From Conchocele bisecta (Eukaryota > Mollusca > Bivalvia > Lucinida > Thyasiridae), in NCBI GenBank assembly GCA_029237695.1, contig CM055274.1, positions 65,407,484-65,471,483 on the forward strand: a DNA stretch of 64,000 bases, written 5' to 3'. Position 1 is the first letter of the stretch. Each line of letters starts with the position of its first letter. A model generated the notes under the pieces. That model was not told where the DNA came from. It saw nothing but the letters and a program-made list of their open reading frames with translations, and did no database searches. A program made the translations under genes and the position numbers. Below, piece by piece: positions 50,914-62,800 of this stretch.

Positions 50914-53429
50914 CAAGAGGGCCATGATGGCCCTAATTCGCTCACCTGACTTCATGAACACCAGAGGAGAATGCGACATTGAGTTCATGTGTTTTAAAAA
51001 AATTGTGCTATTTTTAGATGGCGGTCATCTTGGATTAAGCGATAACTGTCATTTTACCAAATCTGAAAATGCTTCACCCAAAGATCTTAACTTCCCATGA
51101 AGTTTGGCCAGCATCGGCCATGTGGTTCCTGAGAAAAAGACGTTCAAAATCTTGAATAAATGGACCTTTTGGTGGCCATCATAATCATAATCATCCGATT
51201 CCGACAAATATTGCACCAGAGCAATCGCCTCATCGATACCTTCAATTTGATATATGGCATGAGCATATTCGGTCAAAAATAAAATTTGACCCCAATTTGA
51301 CCCCACGGGCCATGCCCATTTTTGACCCCAGGGTCACCATTTTCACAAGTTTCAAAGAGCATTGTAAATCGATCATTCCTACCAAGTTTAGTCGAAATCC
51401 GGCTAGCGGTTCATGAGAAGAAGATTTTTTAATAATTTATGCTATTTTTAGACGGCGGCCATCTTGGATTAGTGATGACCTCCATTTTAACAAATCTGAA
51501 AAGGCTTCACCCATGGACCATAACTTTTAAGTTTGGCTACCATGGGCCAAGCGGTTCATGTGAAGAAGAATTTTGAAATCTCTAATAAAAGAACAACCTT
51601 TTGACATTTCGGCGGCCATTTTGGATGACATGACAATCCGATTTCGACAAAAAATTTACCAGAGTGATCGCCTCATTGATACCTTCGATTTGATATATAA
51701 CATGACCATATTCGGTCAAAAATAAAATTTGACCCCACGGGCCACGCCCATTTTTAACCCCGGGGTCACCATTTTAACAACTTTGTAAGAGCATTGTACA
51801 TCGATCATTCCTACCAAGTTTCGTCGAAATCCGGCTAGCGGTTCATGAGAAGAAGATTTTTTAAGAATTTATGCTATTTTTAGACGGCGGCCATCTTGGA
51901 TTAGCGATGACCTCCATTTTAACAAATCTGAAAAGGCTTCACCCATGGACAATAACTTTTAAGTTTGGCTACCATGGGCCAAGCGTTTCATGTGAAGAAG
52001 AATTTTGAAATCTCTAATAAAAGAACGACCATTTGACATTTCGGCGGCCATCTTTGATGACATAACAATCCGATTTCGACAAAAAATGTACCAGAGTGAT
52101 CGCCTCATTGATACCTTCGATTTGGTATATAACATGACCATATTCGGTCAAAAATAAAATTTGACCCCAATTTGACCTCACGGGCCATGCCCATTTTTGA
52201 CCCCGGGGTCACCATTTTAACAACTTTGAAAGAGCAATGTACATCGATCATTCCTACCAAGTTTCGTCGAAATCCGGCTAGCGGTTCATGAGAAGAAGAT
52301 TTTTTAAGAATTTATGCTATTTTTAGACGGCGGCCATCTTGGATTAGCGATGACCTCCATTTTAACAAATCTGAAAAGGCTTCACCCATGGACCATAACT
52401 TTTAAGTTTGGCTACCATGGGCCAAGCGGTTCATGTGAAGAGTGAGTGAGTGAATAGGGTTTAACGTCCGCTTTTCTGACATAGAGGTTCAAGCCTCAGG
52501 GAGTCTACACGCAGACGGGTCAACGGGGTCGAGTCCCATATCCACCTGTCCAAGGGGGGTAAATCCCAACTTCAGAACTCAATATTTACAATCAAAATAT
52601 ATATTCAGTCCTGAAATTAGAACAACCTGATCTGGTGCCAGGCCCTCGCCACACCAGCATCATTTATCCCATCCCTAAAAGTAATAGGATTAGCGCTAAT
52701 CTTACTTTTATATATGGGGCATAGCCCGACTCAACTCTCACATACAAGAAAGCCAAAAATGTACATGAGGGCCAAATCCGGTATAGTGGGTTCCGGAAAG
52801 TATGAACCCAATCGTTAAGCCAGTTTAGTCGCCTTTTACGACAAGCAATGGCTACTGCAGCACTATTCTCAGGATCAGTTGATCCCGCCCCGGTGCCTGC
52901 ACGGGGCTGGTTCATGTGAAGAAGAATTTTGAAATCTCTAATAAAAGAACGACCTTTTGACCTTTCGGCGGCCATCTTGGATGACATAACAATCCGATTT
53001 CGACAAAAAATGTACCAGAGTGATCGCCTCATTGATACCTTCAATTTGATATATAACATGACCATATTCGGTCAAAAAGTAAAATTTGACCCCATTTTTG
53101 ACCCCGGGGTCACCATTTTAACAACTTTGAAAGAGCAATGTACATCGATCATTCCTACCTAGTTTTGTCGAAATCTGGTTGGCGGTTCTTGAGAAGAATA
53201 TTTTTGAAGAATTTGTGCTATTTTTAGACGGCGGCCATCTTGGATTACGTGATGACGTCATTTTAACAATTTTGTAATCCCCCTACCTAAGGACCATGAA
53301 CATGAAGTTTGGTGACTATAGGCCCAATGGTTACCGAGGAGAAGACATTTGAAAATGTTCACGGACGACGACGGACGACGGACACATTGCGGTAACAATA
53401 GCTCACATGAGCTTCGCTCAGGTGAGCTA
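50914..53429 (+). mobile_element. Helentron-like element, family 4 (longest copy)
   Basis: Left end CAAGAGGGCCATGATGGCCC with GCTCACCTGA. Four to five core units. GACGACGACGGACG microsatellite, GCGGTAACAATAGC and hairpin ending CAGGTGAGCTAA. The left GAGGGCC ATGAT GGCCCT is itself a hairpin. A 468-bp SINE-like insertion splits one unit at 52441. Confidence 0.65.
52441..52908 (+). mobile_element. SINE-like insertion with 13-bp target duplication
   Basis: Flanked by GGTTCATGTGAAG on both sides (52428-52440 and 52909-52921). Begins AGTGAGTGAGTGAATAGGGT and TTAACGTCCGC; contains GTCGCCTTTTACGACAAGCA, a segment like the conserved core of mollusc SINEs, and ends CCCGGTGCCTGCACGGGGCT, a hairpin. 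No poly-A tail. Related to 46359-47057. Confidence 0.7.
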
Positions 53430-53511
53430 AAAAGGTCAAGGTCATGTTAATGGCGGCACGAGTGTGTTCCAAATGCTTACAAGTATCAAGTGTCCAAACA
53501 TTGAAGCAATT
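53430..53511. repeat. ~170-bp tandem repeat, block 3
   Basis: AGGTCAAGGTCATGTTAATG to ATTGAAGCAATT, interrupted by a MITE-like sequence. Confidence 0.6.
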
Positions 53512-54413
53512 AAAGGTGCATTCCCACTCAGTAGGCACAAAATGGTCTTTATATCAAAATAAAAATTAATTCCCCATTACCCCACGTACTGATTGGCATT
53601 ATTATACATTTTATATCGGACGTAAATTTCCACACTGATATCAGGGGTGATAACTGTGTTTCCTTAAAATGCTAACAGACATTACTATTTATTCTTTGTA
53701 TTTATTTTTGATGTGCAATGATCATACTTTATAATGTCGAAAATATTATTTGTTCATATGACACATTTTATTAGTATAAATAATTTGAAAAGATCATGCC
53801 TCATTTGCATATGAAAATAGCCTGATACCACCGCGAGTCACTATCAGTAAAATAAATATTACTGAATGATTTTATCTGTATAGCGGGCACTCGTAATTAT
53901 GTATTTAGAACTGTTTAGTTTAGTGACACAATTACACATAGTGGAGGAGCCAAAATGGCCTATCTTGTCAAAATATGACTACCCTACCCCTGGGCCTTTC
54001 CCTCTTTTGACAAGTTTTTTCGAAAGATCAAACACTGTAGTTTAATGAATCACTAATAGGACTTGCATAGAAGGTAAAATTAACATCCTTTGTAATTAAT
54101 GGACACTCAAAAATTGTGTAATTTTCATAAAATAAAACACTATAATGTAAAAGTACATTGCGATTTACTTGATAACAACTTCATCTAACTCTTGTCAAAC
54201 TAAAAACGCGACAATGTCAGAAGTACCCACATCTACAACAATTAACTGCAGTGACATTGAAATATATCACACACATGCCCCAATGACAATCATACACTTG
54301 ACCTCCATTAGTTTTGTGCATGTTTTTGAATAATTATCATGTTTTTTGTACAATCTCGCCCGTTTTTAATATGCCGGAATTAGGATACACACGCATATTG
54401 GTTTGTTTTTACA
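53512..54413. mobile_element. MITE-like region related to 4396-5102
   Basis: Starts AAAGGTGCATTCCCACTCAG, clearly related to the MITE end AAAGGTACATGCCCACGCAG. Further in, TATAGCGGGCACTCGTAATT is the inverse of AATTACGAGTGCCCGCTATA in that MITE, so the two share ends in rearranged order. No right end was found. The rest (about 53960-54413) is unassigned. Confidence 0.5.
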
Positions 54414-54419
54414 TTACAC

Positions 54420-55294
54420 CAGTGCTCGATATGGGCGCTCGCCAAGTCGCCAATGCGAGTGAATTTAATCTTGGGTGAACAGATTTTACCGCCGCGTACT
54501 TGACCAAATATTTTCTTTTGGGCGATCACACATATTTTGGAAGATGTTCGTCTTTCTTACCAAACTCAAAACATTTGCTGTTTCTGACGTTATTTTTAAT
54601 AAAAACAATCCTTGACCTTTGTCAAACACGCGTGTTTACGTTGCTGATTGGGTAGGCATTCTAGAATTATTTAGCACGAAAATACTATAATGTGTTTGTT
54701 GGGTAATTCACTAATTGTGGGTAGTGTCTTGTGGGGCTTTTGTTGTATTTTTACTTTTCTTGTAGTGTTTATTGCGTTCTCTTGGGGATCGTACACCGCT
54801 GGTCGGGGAGTGCGTGTTTTCACGCTTTTAAAGGCTCTGAGACCACCGCTGTACGTGTGCCATGTATTTGATGCAAAGTGTTCGGTTTCTGGTTTTCCCT
54901 GGCTCTCTGATCTCATTTGGGTATATACCACTTTCTATCTTAAGTATTCAGTCTATTCTTTTAGGTATGAGGAGAACAGGGGTAACATGGGAGTAATGGT
55001 GAATTGGAAGAGGGACCAGTCCTGGCTGGAGCTCACAACAGAGGATCACATCACCTCACATCACCGTGGTCCGTGGACTATTATAAATATAAACATATTA
55101 AATTGTACATTTAATTTTGTGTCACTCGTCCATCTCTGCCAGTGTAGATACGCCCCTAATCGCATATTTCACTAAATTGAGTCATACCTTTTTTGGGCTA
55201 CCAACTTTTCATTTGGGCTAGTGAAATATGGGATTCCAAAATGTTTACTAGCCCAAATATTTTTATTTGGGCTACCATGCCGTATCAAGCACTG
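54420..55294. mobile_element. Non-autonomous DNA transposon with TTACAC duplication
   Basis: Left end CAGTGCTCGATATGGGC; reverse complement of the right end CAGTGCTTGATACGGCA, so the TIR is about 16 bp with a few mismatches. TTACAC lies directly outside both ends (54414-54419, 55295-55300). The right half has repeated TTTGGGCTA/TAGCCCAAA motifs. A 161-codon frame (54690-55175, +) is unrecognised and likely fortuitous. A CAG start fits hAT, but the duplication is 6 and not 8 bp. Confidence 0.65.
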
Positions 55295-55300
55295 TTACAC

Positions 55301-56085
55301 TGTAGCTTTCGGTTTCACTTTAAATTGTCATTTGACCGTAACATGAGCATAGGCATGTGCTAAAGTAAGCATCACAACAAATGTCAGAGAAGTGCATGCT
55401 TATAACATGAAAAGGTCAAGGTTGAAGAAACTTTTTGACATAAAAAATGGCTAAGTGATTCTGCAAAAATGTGAAGGTAAAAAAGGTCAAGGTCATGTTT
55501 TCTCCGTTAATTGTGGTATGAGTGTGTTCCAAATGCTTACATGTAACAAGTGTCCAAATATTGAAGCAACCCATCAAGTAATATTAATGTTATACGATGA
55601 TGACAAAACTTGTACAAACTTATTGACGCAAAAAAATGGCTAAGTGTTTCCGCAAAAATGTGAAGGTAAACAAAGATGAAGGTCATGTTAATGGTGGCAT
55701 GAGTGTGTTCCAAATGCTCACATATATCAAGTGTCCAAATATTGAACCAATCAAGTAATATTAAAGTTATACCATGATAAAGAAGCTTGTACACATTTTT
55801 TACAAAAAAAAAATGTTTTCGCAAAAATGTGAAGGTAAAAAAGGTCAAAATCATGTTAATGTTCCAAATGCTCACATATATCAAGTGTCCAAATATTGAA
55901 ACAATCCGTCAAGTAATATTAAAGTTATACCATGATGAAGAAGCTTGTACAAACTTTTTGATGCAACAAAATGGCCAAGTGTTTCTGCAAAAATGTGAAG
56001 GTAAAAAAGGTCAAGGTCATGTTAATGGTGGGGTGGCATGAGTATGTTCCAAATGCTCTCCTGTATCAAGTGTCCAAATATTGCG
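55301..56085. repeat. ~170-bp tandem repeat, block 4
   Basis: Five units; GTGAAGG occurs at 55471, 55660, 55829 and 55995 (spacing 189, 169 and 166). Landmarks as in block 1. Frames of up to 115 codons are due to the repeat. Confidence 0.7.
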
Positions 56086-56377
56086 ATGGTGACGCGTACA
56101 ACAACGACAATGACGACAATGGAAAAAGTGGAGACTATTGTCGCGCCTTTTGCTAAAGCAGGTAAAACAAACGTTACACCTGAGCCATTTCTAGGACCTA
56201 TTGAAAATTAAATTTCTTGTTTAGCAGTAGAAGTAGACTTTGTGTCTCCTAAGAATGACAAATGGACAGTCTGACTCAAGAATACCCTATTGCAGAGGTA
56301 AAGGATAAATCGCTAGTATAATGGATGAGCAGATGAGATGACAATGAAGACTACGTGGCATACAGGTAAGGTCACAC
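56086..56377. other. Probable intron
   Basis: No feature recognised. A donor-like GTATGC at 56363-56358 (minus) would extend the next exon by 14 bp. Confidence 0.3.
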
Positions 56378-56462
56378 CATTCCAGTTTACCCCAGCTATG
56401 TTGCCATCCGCATTCTGATATTTTGGATCATCGATGTTTATTTTGGCAAGATCCTCATCAAT
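56378..56462 (-). CDS. Candidate second ILK-like exon (diverged duplicate)
   Basis: On the minus strand, after acceptor ATATAG, 28 codons plus one base read IDEDLAKINIDDPKYQNADG then NIAGVNWN, ending at the donor ATG/GTGTGA. The first 14 bases (ATTGA-Y-GAGGATCT) match the ILK exon at 13866-13965, the entry phase is the same, and the exit phase (1) is also the same. An alternative donor, CCT/GTATGC, gives 33 codons, the length of the ILK exon, but changes the phase. The APE motif is missing, so it does not look like a normal kinase exon. It may be a diverged alternative exon, an exon of a second ilk copy, a dead exon, or an unrelated chance match. Confidence 0.35.
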
Positions 56463-56865
56463 CTATATGACAGAGCAAACATGGCTGAAAACTAAATCTA
56501 CATGTATATTCATAAATAATGGTTATAACATTTCACCAGAATGAAAAACAATACGTCAAACTTATGCACTTTTGGGAAATATCCTTCCACTATGACCAAG
56601 AAGTATACACATGTAATACATATTTTATGTTTAATCCCTAAACATACAAAAAAAATATAAAATTACAAATGCCAATGTCTTCAATACACCCTTCAATATC
56701 TTCTATATGCTACCCTCTAATACAACCAATAAACGCAAATATTGATACATCACAATACACATGAATCGATGACGTATCGAGGAGTACCCCTTGGTCACGT
56801 GACTACAAATTTGAAAGACAATAACAGCCATACTGGTTTTTTGGTCCAAGAATAATAGTCTATCA
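56463..56865. other. AT-rich single-copy sequence
   Basis: No recognised gene or repeat. In gene sense it lies between the 51-bp array and the candidate exon. Confidence 0.3.
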
Positions 56866-59800
56866 CCGTGACAATGACATAATAAAGGAGTGTGGGAGAG
56901 CAGGTAGTGTGACTCACCATAACAATGACAAGATAAAGGATGGCGGCAGTGTATGTAGTGTGACTCACTGTGACAGTGACAACATAAAGGAGGGCGGGAG
57001 TGTAGGTAGCGTGACTCACAGTGATAATGACAAGATAAATGAGTGTGGGAGTGTAGGTAGTGTGACTCACCATAACAGTGGGAGTGTAGGTAGTGTGACT
57101 CACCGTGACAATGACAAGATAAAGGAGGGTGGGAGTGTAGGTAGTGCGACTCACCGTGACAATGACAAGATAAAGGAGGGTGGGAGTGTAGGTAGTGTGA
57201 CTCACCGTGACAATGACAAGATAAAGGAGGGTGGGAGTTTAGTTAGTGTGACTCACCGTGACAATGACAAGATAAAGGAGGGTGGGAGTGTAAGTAGCGT
57301 GACTCAGCGTGCCAATGACAAGATAAAGGAGGGTGGGAGTGTAGGTAGTGTGACTCACCGTGACAATGACAAGATAAAGGAGGGTGGGAGTGTAGGTAGT
57401 GTGACTCACCGTGACAATGACAAGATAAAGGAGGGTGGGAGTTTAGTTAGTGTGACTCACCGTGACAATGACAAGATAAAGGAGGGTGGGAGTGTAAGTA
57501 GCGTGACTCAGCGTGCCAATGACAAGATAAAGGAGTGTGGGAGTGTAGGTAGTGTGACTCACCGTGACAATGACAAGATAAAGGAGGGTGGGAGTGTAGG
57601 TAGTGTAACACACCATGACAATGACAAGATAAAGGAGGGTGGGAGTGTAGGTAGTGTAACGCACCATGACAATGACAAGATAAATTAGGTTGGGAGTGTA
57701 ATGTAGTGTGAACTAACCATACAATGGCAAGACAAAGAGGGCGGGAGTGAAGGTATGTACTCACCATGCAAAATGACAAATAAAGGAGGGTGGGATGTAG
57801 GTAGGTGTGACTCACCGTGACAATGACATAATAAAGGAGTGTGGGAGTGTAGGTAGTGTGACTCACCGTGACAATGACAAGATAAAGGATGGCGGCAGTG
57901 TATGTAGTGTGACTCACTGTGACAGTGACAACATAAAGGAGGCGGAGTGTAAGGTAGCGTGACTCACAGATGATAATGACAAGATAAATGAGTGTGGGAG
58001 TGTAGGTAGTGTGACTCACCATAACAATGACAAGATAAAGGAGTGTGGGAGTGTAGGTAGTGTGACTCACCGTGACAATACAAGAAAAAGGTGGTGGGAG
58101 GTGTAGGTAGAGCGACTCACCCGTGACAATGACAAGATAAATGGAGGGTGGGAGTGAGTAGTGTGATCACCGTGGACAATGGACAAGATAAAGGAGGGTG
58201 GGGTTTAGTTAGTGTGATCACCGTGACAATGCAAGATAAAAGGAGGGTGGGAGTGTAGTAGCGTGACTCCCAGCTGCCAATGGACAAGAAAAGGAGGGTG
58301 GGGAGTGTAGGTAGTGTGACTCACCGGTGACAATGGACAAAGATCAAAAGGAGGGCGGGAGTGTAGGTAGTGTGACTCACCGTGACCATGCCAAAGATAA
58401 AGGAGGGGGGAGTTTAGTTTAGTGTGATCACCTGGACAAATGACAAAGGAAAGGAGGGTGGGAGTGTAAGAGCGTGACTCAGTGCAAGACAAGTAAAGGA
58501 GTGTTGGGAGTTGTAAGGTAGTGTGACCGCACCGTGACAATGACAAGATAAAGGGAGGGTGGGAGGGTAGGTAGTGTAACAACACCAATGACAATGACAA
58601 GTAAAGGGAGGGTGGGATTGTAGGTAGTGTAAGCCCCAAATGACAATGACAAGATATAGGCCGGGTGGGAGTGTAGGTAGTGCTAACCAAGACAATGGCA
58701 AGACAAAGGAAGGGCGGGAGTGTAGGTAGGGTGAGGCTCACCAGCAAAATTGGAGTAAAGTGGGAGTGTAGGTGTGACTCCCGTGACAATACAAAATAAA
58801 AAAAGGTTGGGGTAGTGGTAGTGTGGACTCACCTAACAATACAATGAAAAAGGCATTGGCCGGCAGTGTTATGTAGGGGACTCAAACTGTGGCAGTGGGA
58901 CAACTAAAGGAGGGAGTGTAGGTAGCGTGAATCACACAGTGATATCCAAAAGATAAATGAGTGTGGGAGTGTAGGTATGTGACTCACCGTGAACAATGAC
59001 AAGATTAAAGGAGGGTGGGAGTGTAGGTAGTGCGACTCACCCCGTGACAATGACTAAGATAAAGGAGGTGGGGTGGGGAGTGTAGGTACTGTGGAACTCA
59101 CCGTGTACATAATGACAAGATTAAAAGGAGGGTGGGAGTGTAGGTAGTGCGGGATCTCACCGTGACAATGACAAGATAAAGGAGGGGTCAGGAGTAGGTA
59201 CTTGTGTACTCCAACGGTGGACAATGGACAAGAACAAAGGAGGGTGGGTAGTGTAGGTTAGTGTGACTCACCGTTGACAAATGACTAAGAAATAAAGGAG
59301 TCTGGGAGTGTAGGTAGTGTGACTCACCATAACCAATGACAAGTTAAAGGTTGGCGGCAAGCTTGGACAGTGTAAAGGTAGTGGGTGGGATCACCGTGAC
59401 AAGGACAACATAAAGCGAGGGCGGGAGTGGTAGGTAGCGTGGACTCACGTGACAATTGGACATTGATAATATGGAGTTGTGGGAGTGTAGGTAGTGTGGA
59501 CTCACCATAACAATGGACAGATAAAGGGTGTGGGAGAGTAGGTAAGTGTGATCACAAGTGGCAATGGACAAGGAATAAAGGAGGGTGGCAGTGTAGGATA
59601 GTTGTGACTCACCCGTGACAAGTGGACAACATAAAAGAGGGAGGGAGGGAGTAGGTAGTGGGTGAATCACCGTGACAATGTCAAGATAAAGGAGGGTTCA
59701 GTGTTATGTAAGTGGAAACACAACCATGTCAAATGACAAGATAAACGGAGGGTGGGGAGTGTAGGTAGTGGGTGACTAACATGGTAAATGCAAGACCACT

Positions 59801-62800
59801 GGGAAGGGGCGGGGGAAGTGGTAGGCAGTGTGGACTCTCCGTGCCAATGGCAAGATAAGAGAGGGTGGGAGTGTAGGTTAGTGTGACTCCCCAAAAACAC
59901 CGTGGACAATTGGACAAGATAAAGGAGGGTGGGCAGTGGGTAGGTAGTGTGACGCACCGTGACAATGACAAGAATAAAAGGAAGGGTTGGGAGTGTGTAG
60001 GTTAGTGTGACTCACCGTGACAATTGACAAGATAAATGGAGTGGGTGGGGAGTGTATGGTTAGTTGTTGACACACCATGACATTGAAACAAGAAAAGGAA
60101 AGGAAGGGTGGGTAGTGTAGGTTAGTGTGACTAACCACGTGACAAAATGGCCAAGACAAAGGGAGGGCGGGAGTTTTGTAGGTAGTGTGACTCCACCGTG
60201 ACCAACTGAACAAGATAAAAGGAGGAGTGGGGAGTGTAGGTTTTTAGTGTGACCACACGTGACAATGCAGCAGTAAGGAAGGGTTGGGAGTGTAAAAGGT
60301 TAGTTGTGGGATATCATGGGCCAATTGACTCAAGATACAGGAGGGGGTGGGAGTGAAGTTACTGTGACTCACCGTGGACAAATGACAAAGATAAAGGAGT
60401 GCAAGGTAGTGGGGTGATCACCGGTGACACATTGGCAAGACAAAGGAGGGTTGGGAGTGAGGTAGTGTGACTTCCACCGTGACAATGACAAGATAAAGGA
60501 AGTGTAGGTAGTGTGGGACTCACCGGTGACCATGGCAAGACAAAGGAGGGGGGAGTGGTAGGTAGCGGTGACTCACCGTTGACCAATGAAAGATAAAAGG
60601 AGTCTGGGGTAGGAGTGTAGGTAAGTGTGGACTCACCGGACAACTGGAGACCAAAGGAGGGTGGGAGTGTAGGTTAGTGTGAATCACCGTGACGAATGAC
60701 ATGATTAAAGGGGAGGGTGGGAAGTTGTAGGTAGTGTGATCTCACCATGAACAATGACAAGATAATGGCTGGCAGGCCGGTGTAGGTTGGGTGACTCATG
60801 TGACAGCGGACATATAAAGGAGGGCGGGAGTGTAAGGTAGCGTCACTCACAGTGACAATGACAAGATAAATGGAGTGGGTGGGGAGTGTAGGTTAGTGTG
60901 ACTCATCATAACCAATGACAAGATACAGGAGTGGGTGGGAGTGTGTAGGTTAGTGTGACTCAACCGTTGACCAATGACAAGATAAAGGAAAGGGTGGGAG
61001 TGTAGGTGAGTGTGAGCTCACCGTGACAATGCCCAAGACAAAGGGTAAAGGGAGGGAGGGAGTGTTAGGTAGTGTTGAACTCCACCCGTGACAATGACAA
61101 AGATAAAGGAAAGGGTGGAGTGGTAGGTAGTGTGACTCACCGTGACAATGGACAAAGACAAAGGAGGGTGGGTGGGTAGTGTAGGTAGTGTGGGACTCAC
61201 CCGTGACAATGACAAGATAAAGTGGTGCGTTTGTTGTGTGTTTTGCTGGTTTTACTTTAAAGGTGATATAAAGGGATTTCGTGTGGCTTAGGAGGTTGTG
61301 GGTGTTGGGTGTTGGGGGGAGGGAGTGGGATAGGTAGCCATGAACTCCACCGTTGACAATGGAAACTAAAAGGGAAAAAGGACTGGGAGTGTAGGTAGTG
61401 TGAACTCACCGTGACAATGGCAAGACCAAAGGAGGGTGGGAAGTGTAGGCAGTGTGGACTCAAAACCTTGGACAATGACATAATAAAGGAGTTGGGAGTG
61501 TAGGTTAGTGTGACTCACCATGGACAATGACAAAGATAAACGGATGGCGGCAGTGTATGGTAGTGTGAACTCACTGTGACAGTGTACAAACATAAAGGGA
61601 GGGCAGGTGAGTGTAGGTAGCGTGCACACAGTGATAAATGGGATCAAGGGATAAACGGGATGTGTGGGGTGTTAGGTAGCGTGATCACCATAAAATGACA
61701 AGATAAGGAGTGTTGGGGAGTGTAGGTAAGTGCGATCTCAATCCGTGAACTAATGACAAGATTAAAGGAGGGTTGGGGAGTGTAGGGTAGTGTGACTCAC
61801 CATGGAACAATGGACAAGGATAAAGGGGGTCGGAGAAAGGTAGGTGTGTGGGACTCACCGTGACAATGACAAGGTAAAGGAGGGTGGGTGTGTAGGTAAG
61901 TGTGATCACCGTGGACCAATGACAATATAAAGGGAGGGTGGGGAGGTGTAGGTAGTGTGACTCCACCGTGGACAACTTGACAAGGATAAAGGAGGGTGGG
62001 AGTGTAGGTAGTGTGACTCACCGTGACCAATGACACGATAAAGGAGTCTGGGGAGTGTAGGTAGTGTGACTCACCGGTGAACAAATGGCAAGGACAAAGG
62101 AAAGGGGGGTATGGGAGTGATAGGTAGTGTGACTCCACCGTGACAATGACATTAATAAAGGAGTGTGGGAGTGTAGGTAGTGTGACTCACCGTGGACAAT
62201 GAACAAGATAAAGGGATGGCGGCAGTGTATTGTAGTGTGAATCACTGTGACAGTGACAACAAATAAAGTGGAGGGCGGGGGGGAGTGTAGGTAGCGTGGA
62301 CTCACAGTGGATAAATGACAAGATAAAATGAGTGTGGGGGAGTTGTAGGTAGTGTGACTTCACCAGTAACAAAATGACAAGATAAAGGAGTGGGTTGGGG
62401 AGTGTAGGTATTGCGAATTCACCGTGACAATGACAAGATTAAAGGTGGGTGGGAGTGTAGGTAGCGGACTTCACCGAGACAATGACAAGATAAGAAAGGA
62501 GGGGTGGGGAGTTGGGGGGTAGGTAGTGTGACTCACCGTGACAATGAAACAAGGTAAAGCGGAGGGTCGGGTTAGTGTAGGTAGAGTGACTCACCGTGGA
62601 CAAATGACTAAAGGTAAAGGAGGGTGGTGGGAGTTTGTAGGTTAGTGTGACTCACCGTGACAATGGACAAGGATAAACGGAGGGTGGGCGGGAGTGTTAG
62701 GTAGTGGTGAACTCACCGTGACAATGGAACAAGATAAAGGATGGGTTGGGAGTGTAGGTAGAGTGACTTCACCGTGACAATGGCAAGACAAAGGGAAAGG

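Noticed and set aside
54690..55175. 161-codon frame as a membrane protein
   Set aside because: It lies within a non-autonomous transposon, has no homology I recognise, and runs over unrelated repeat segments.
56909..57688. A 259-codon frame of GSVTHRDNDKIKEGG repeats as a repetitive protein
   Set aside because: The 51-bp unit is a multiple of three and leaves frames open on both strands. There is no promoter, signal or unique domain, and the frame collapses where indels begin.
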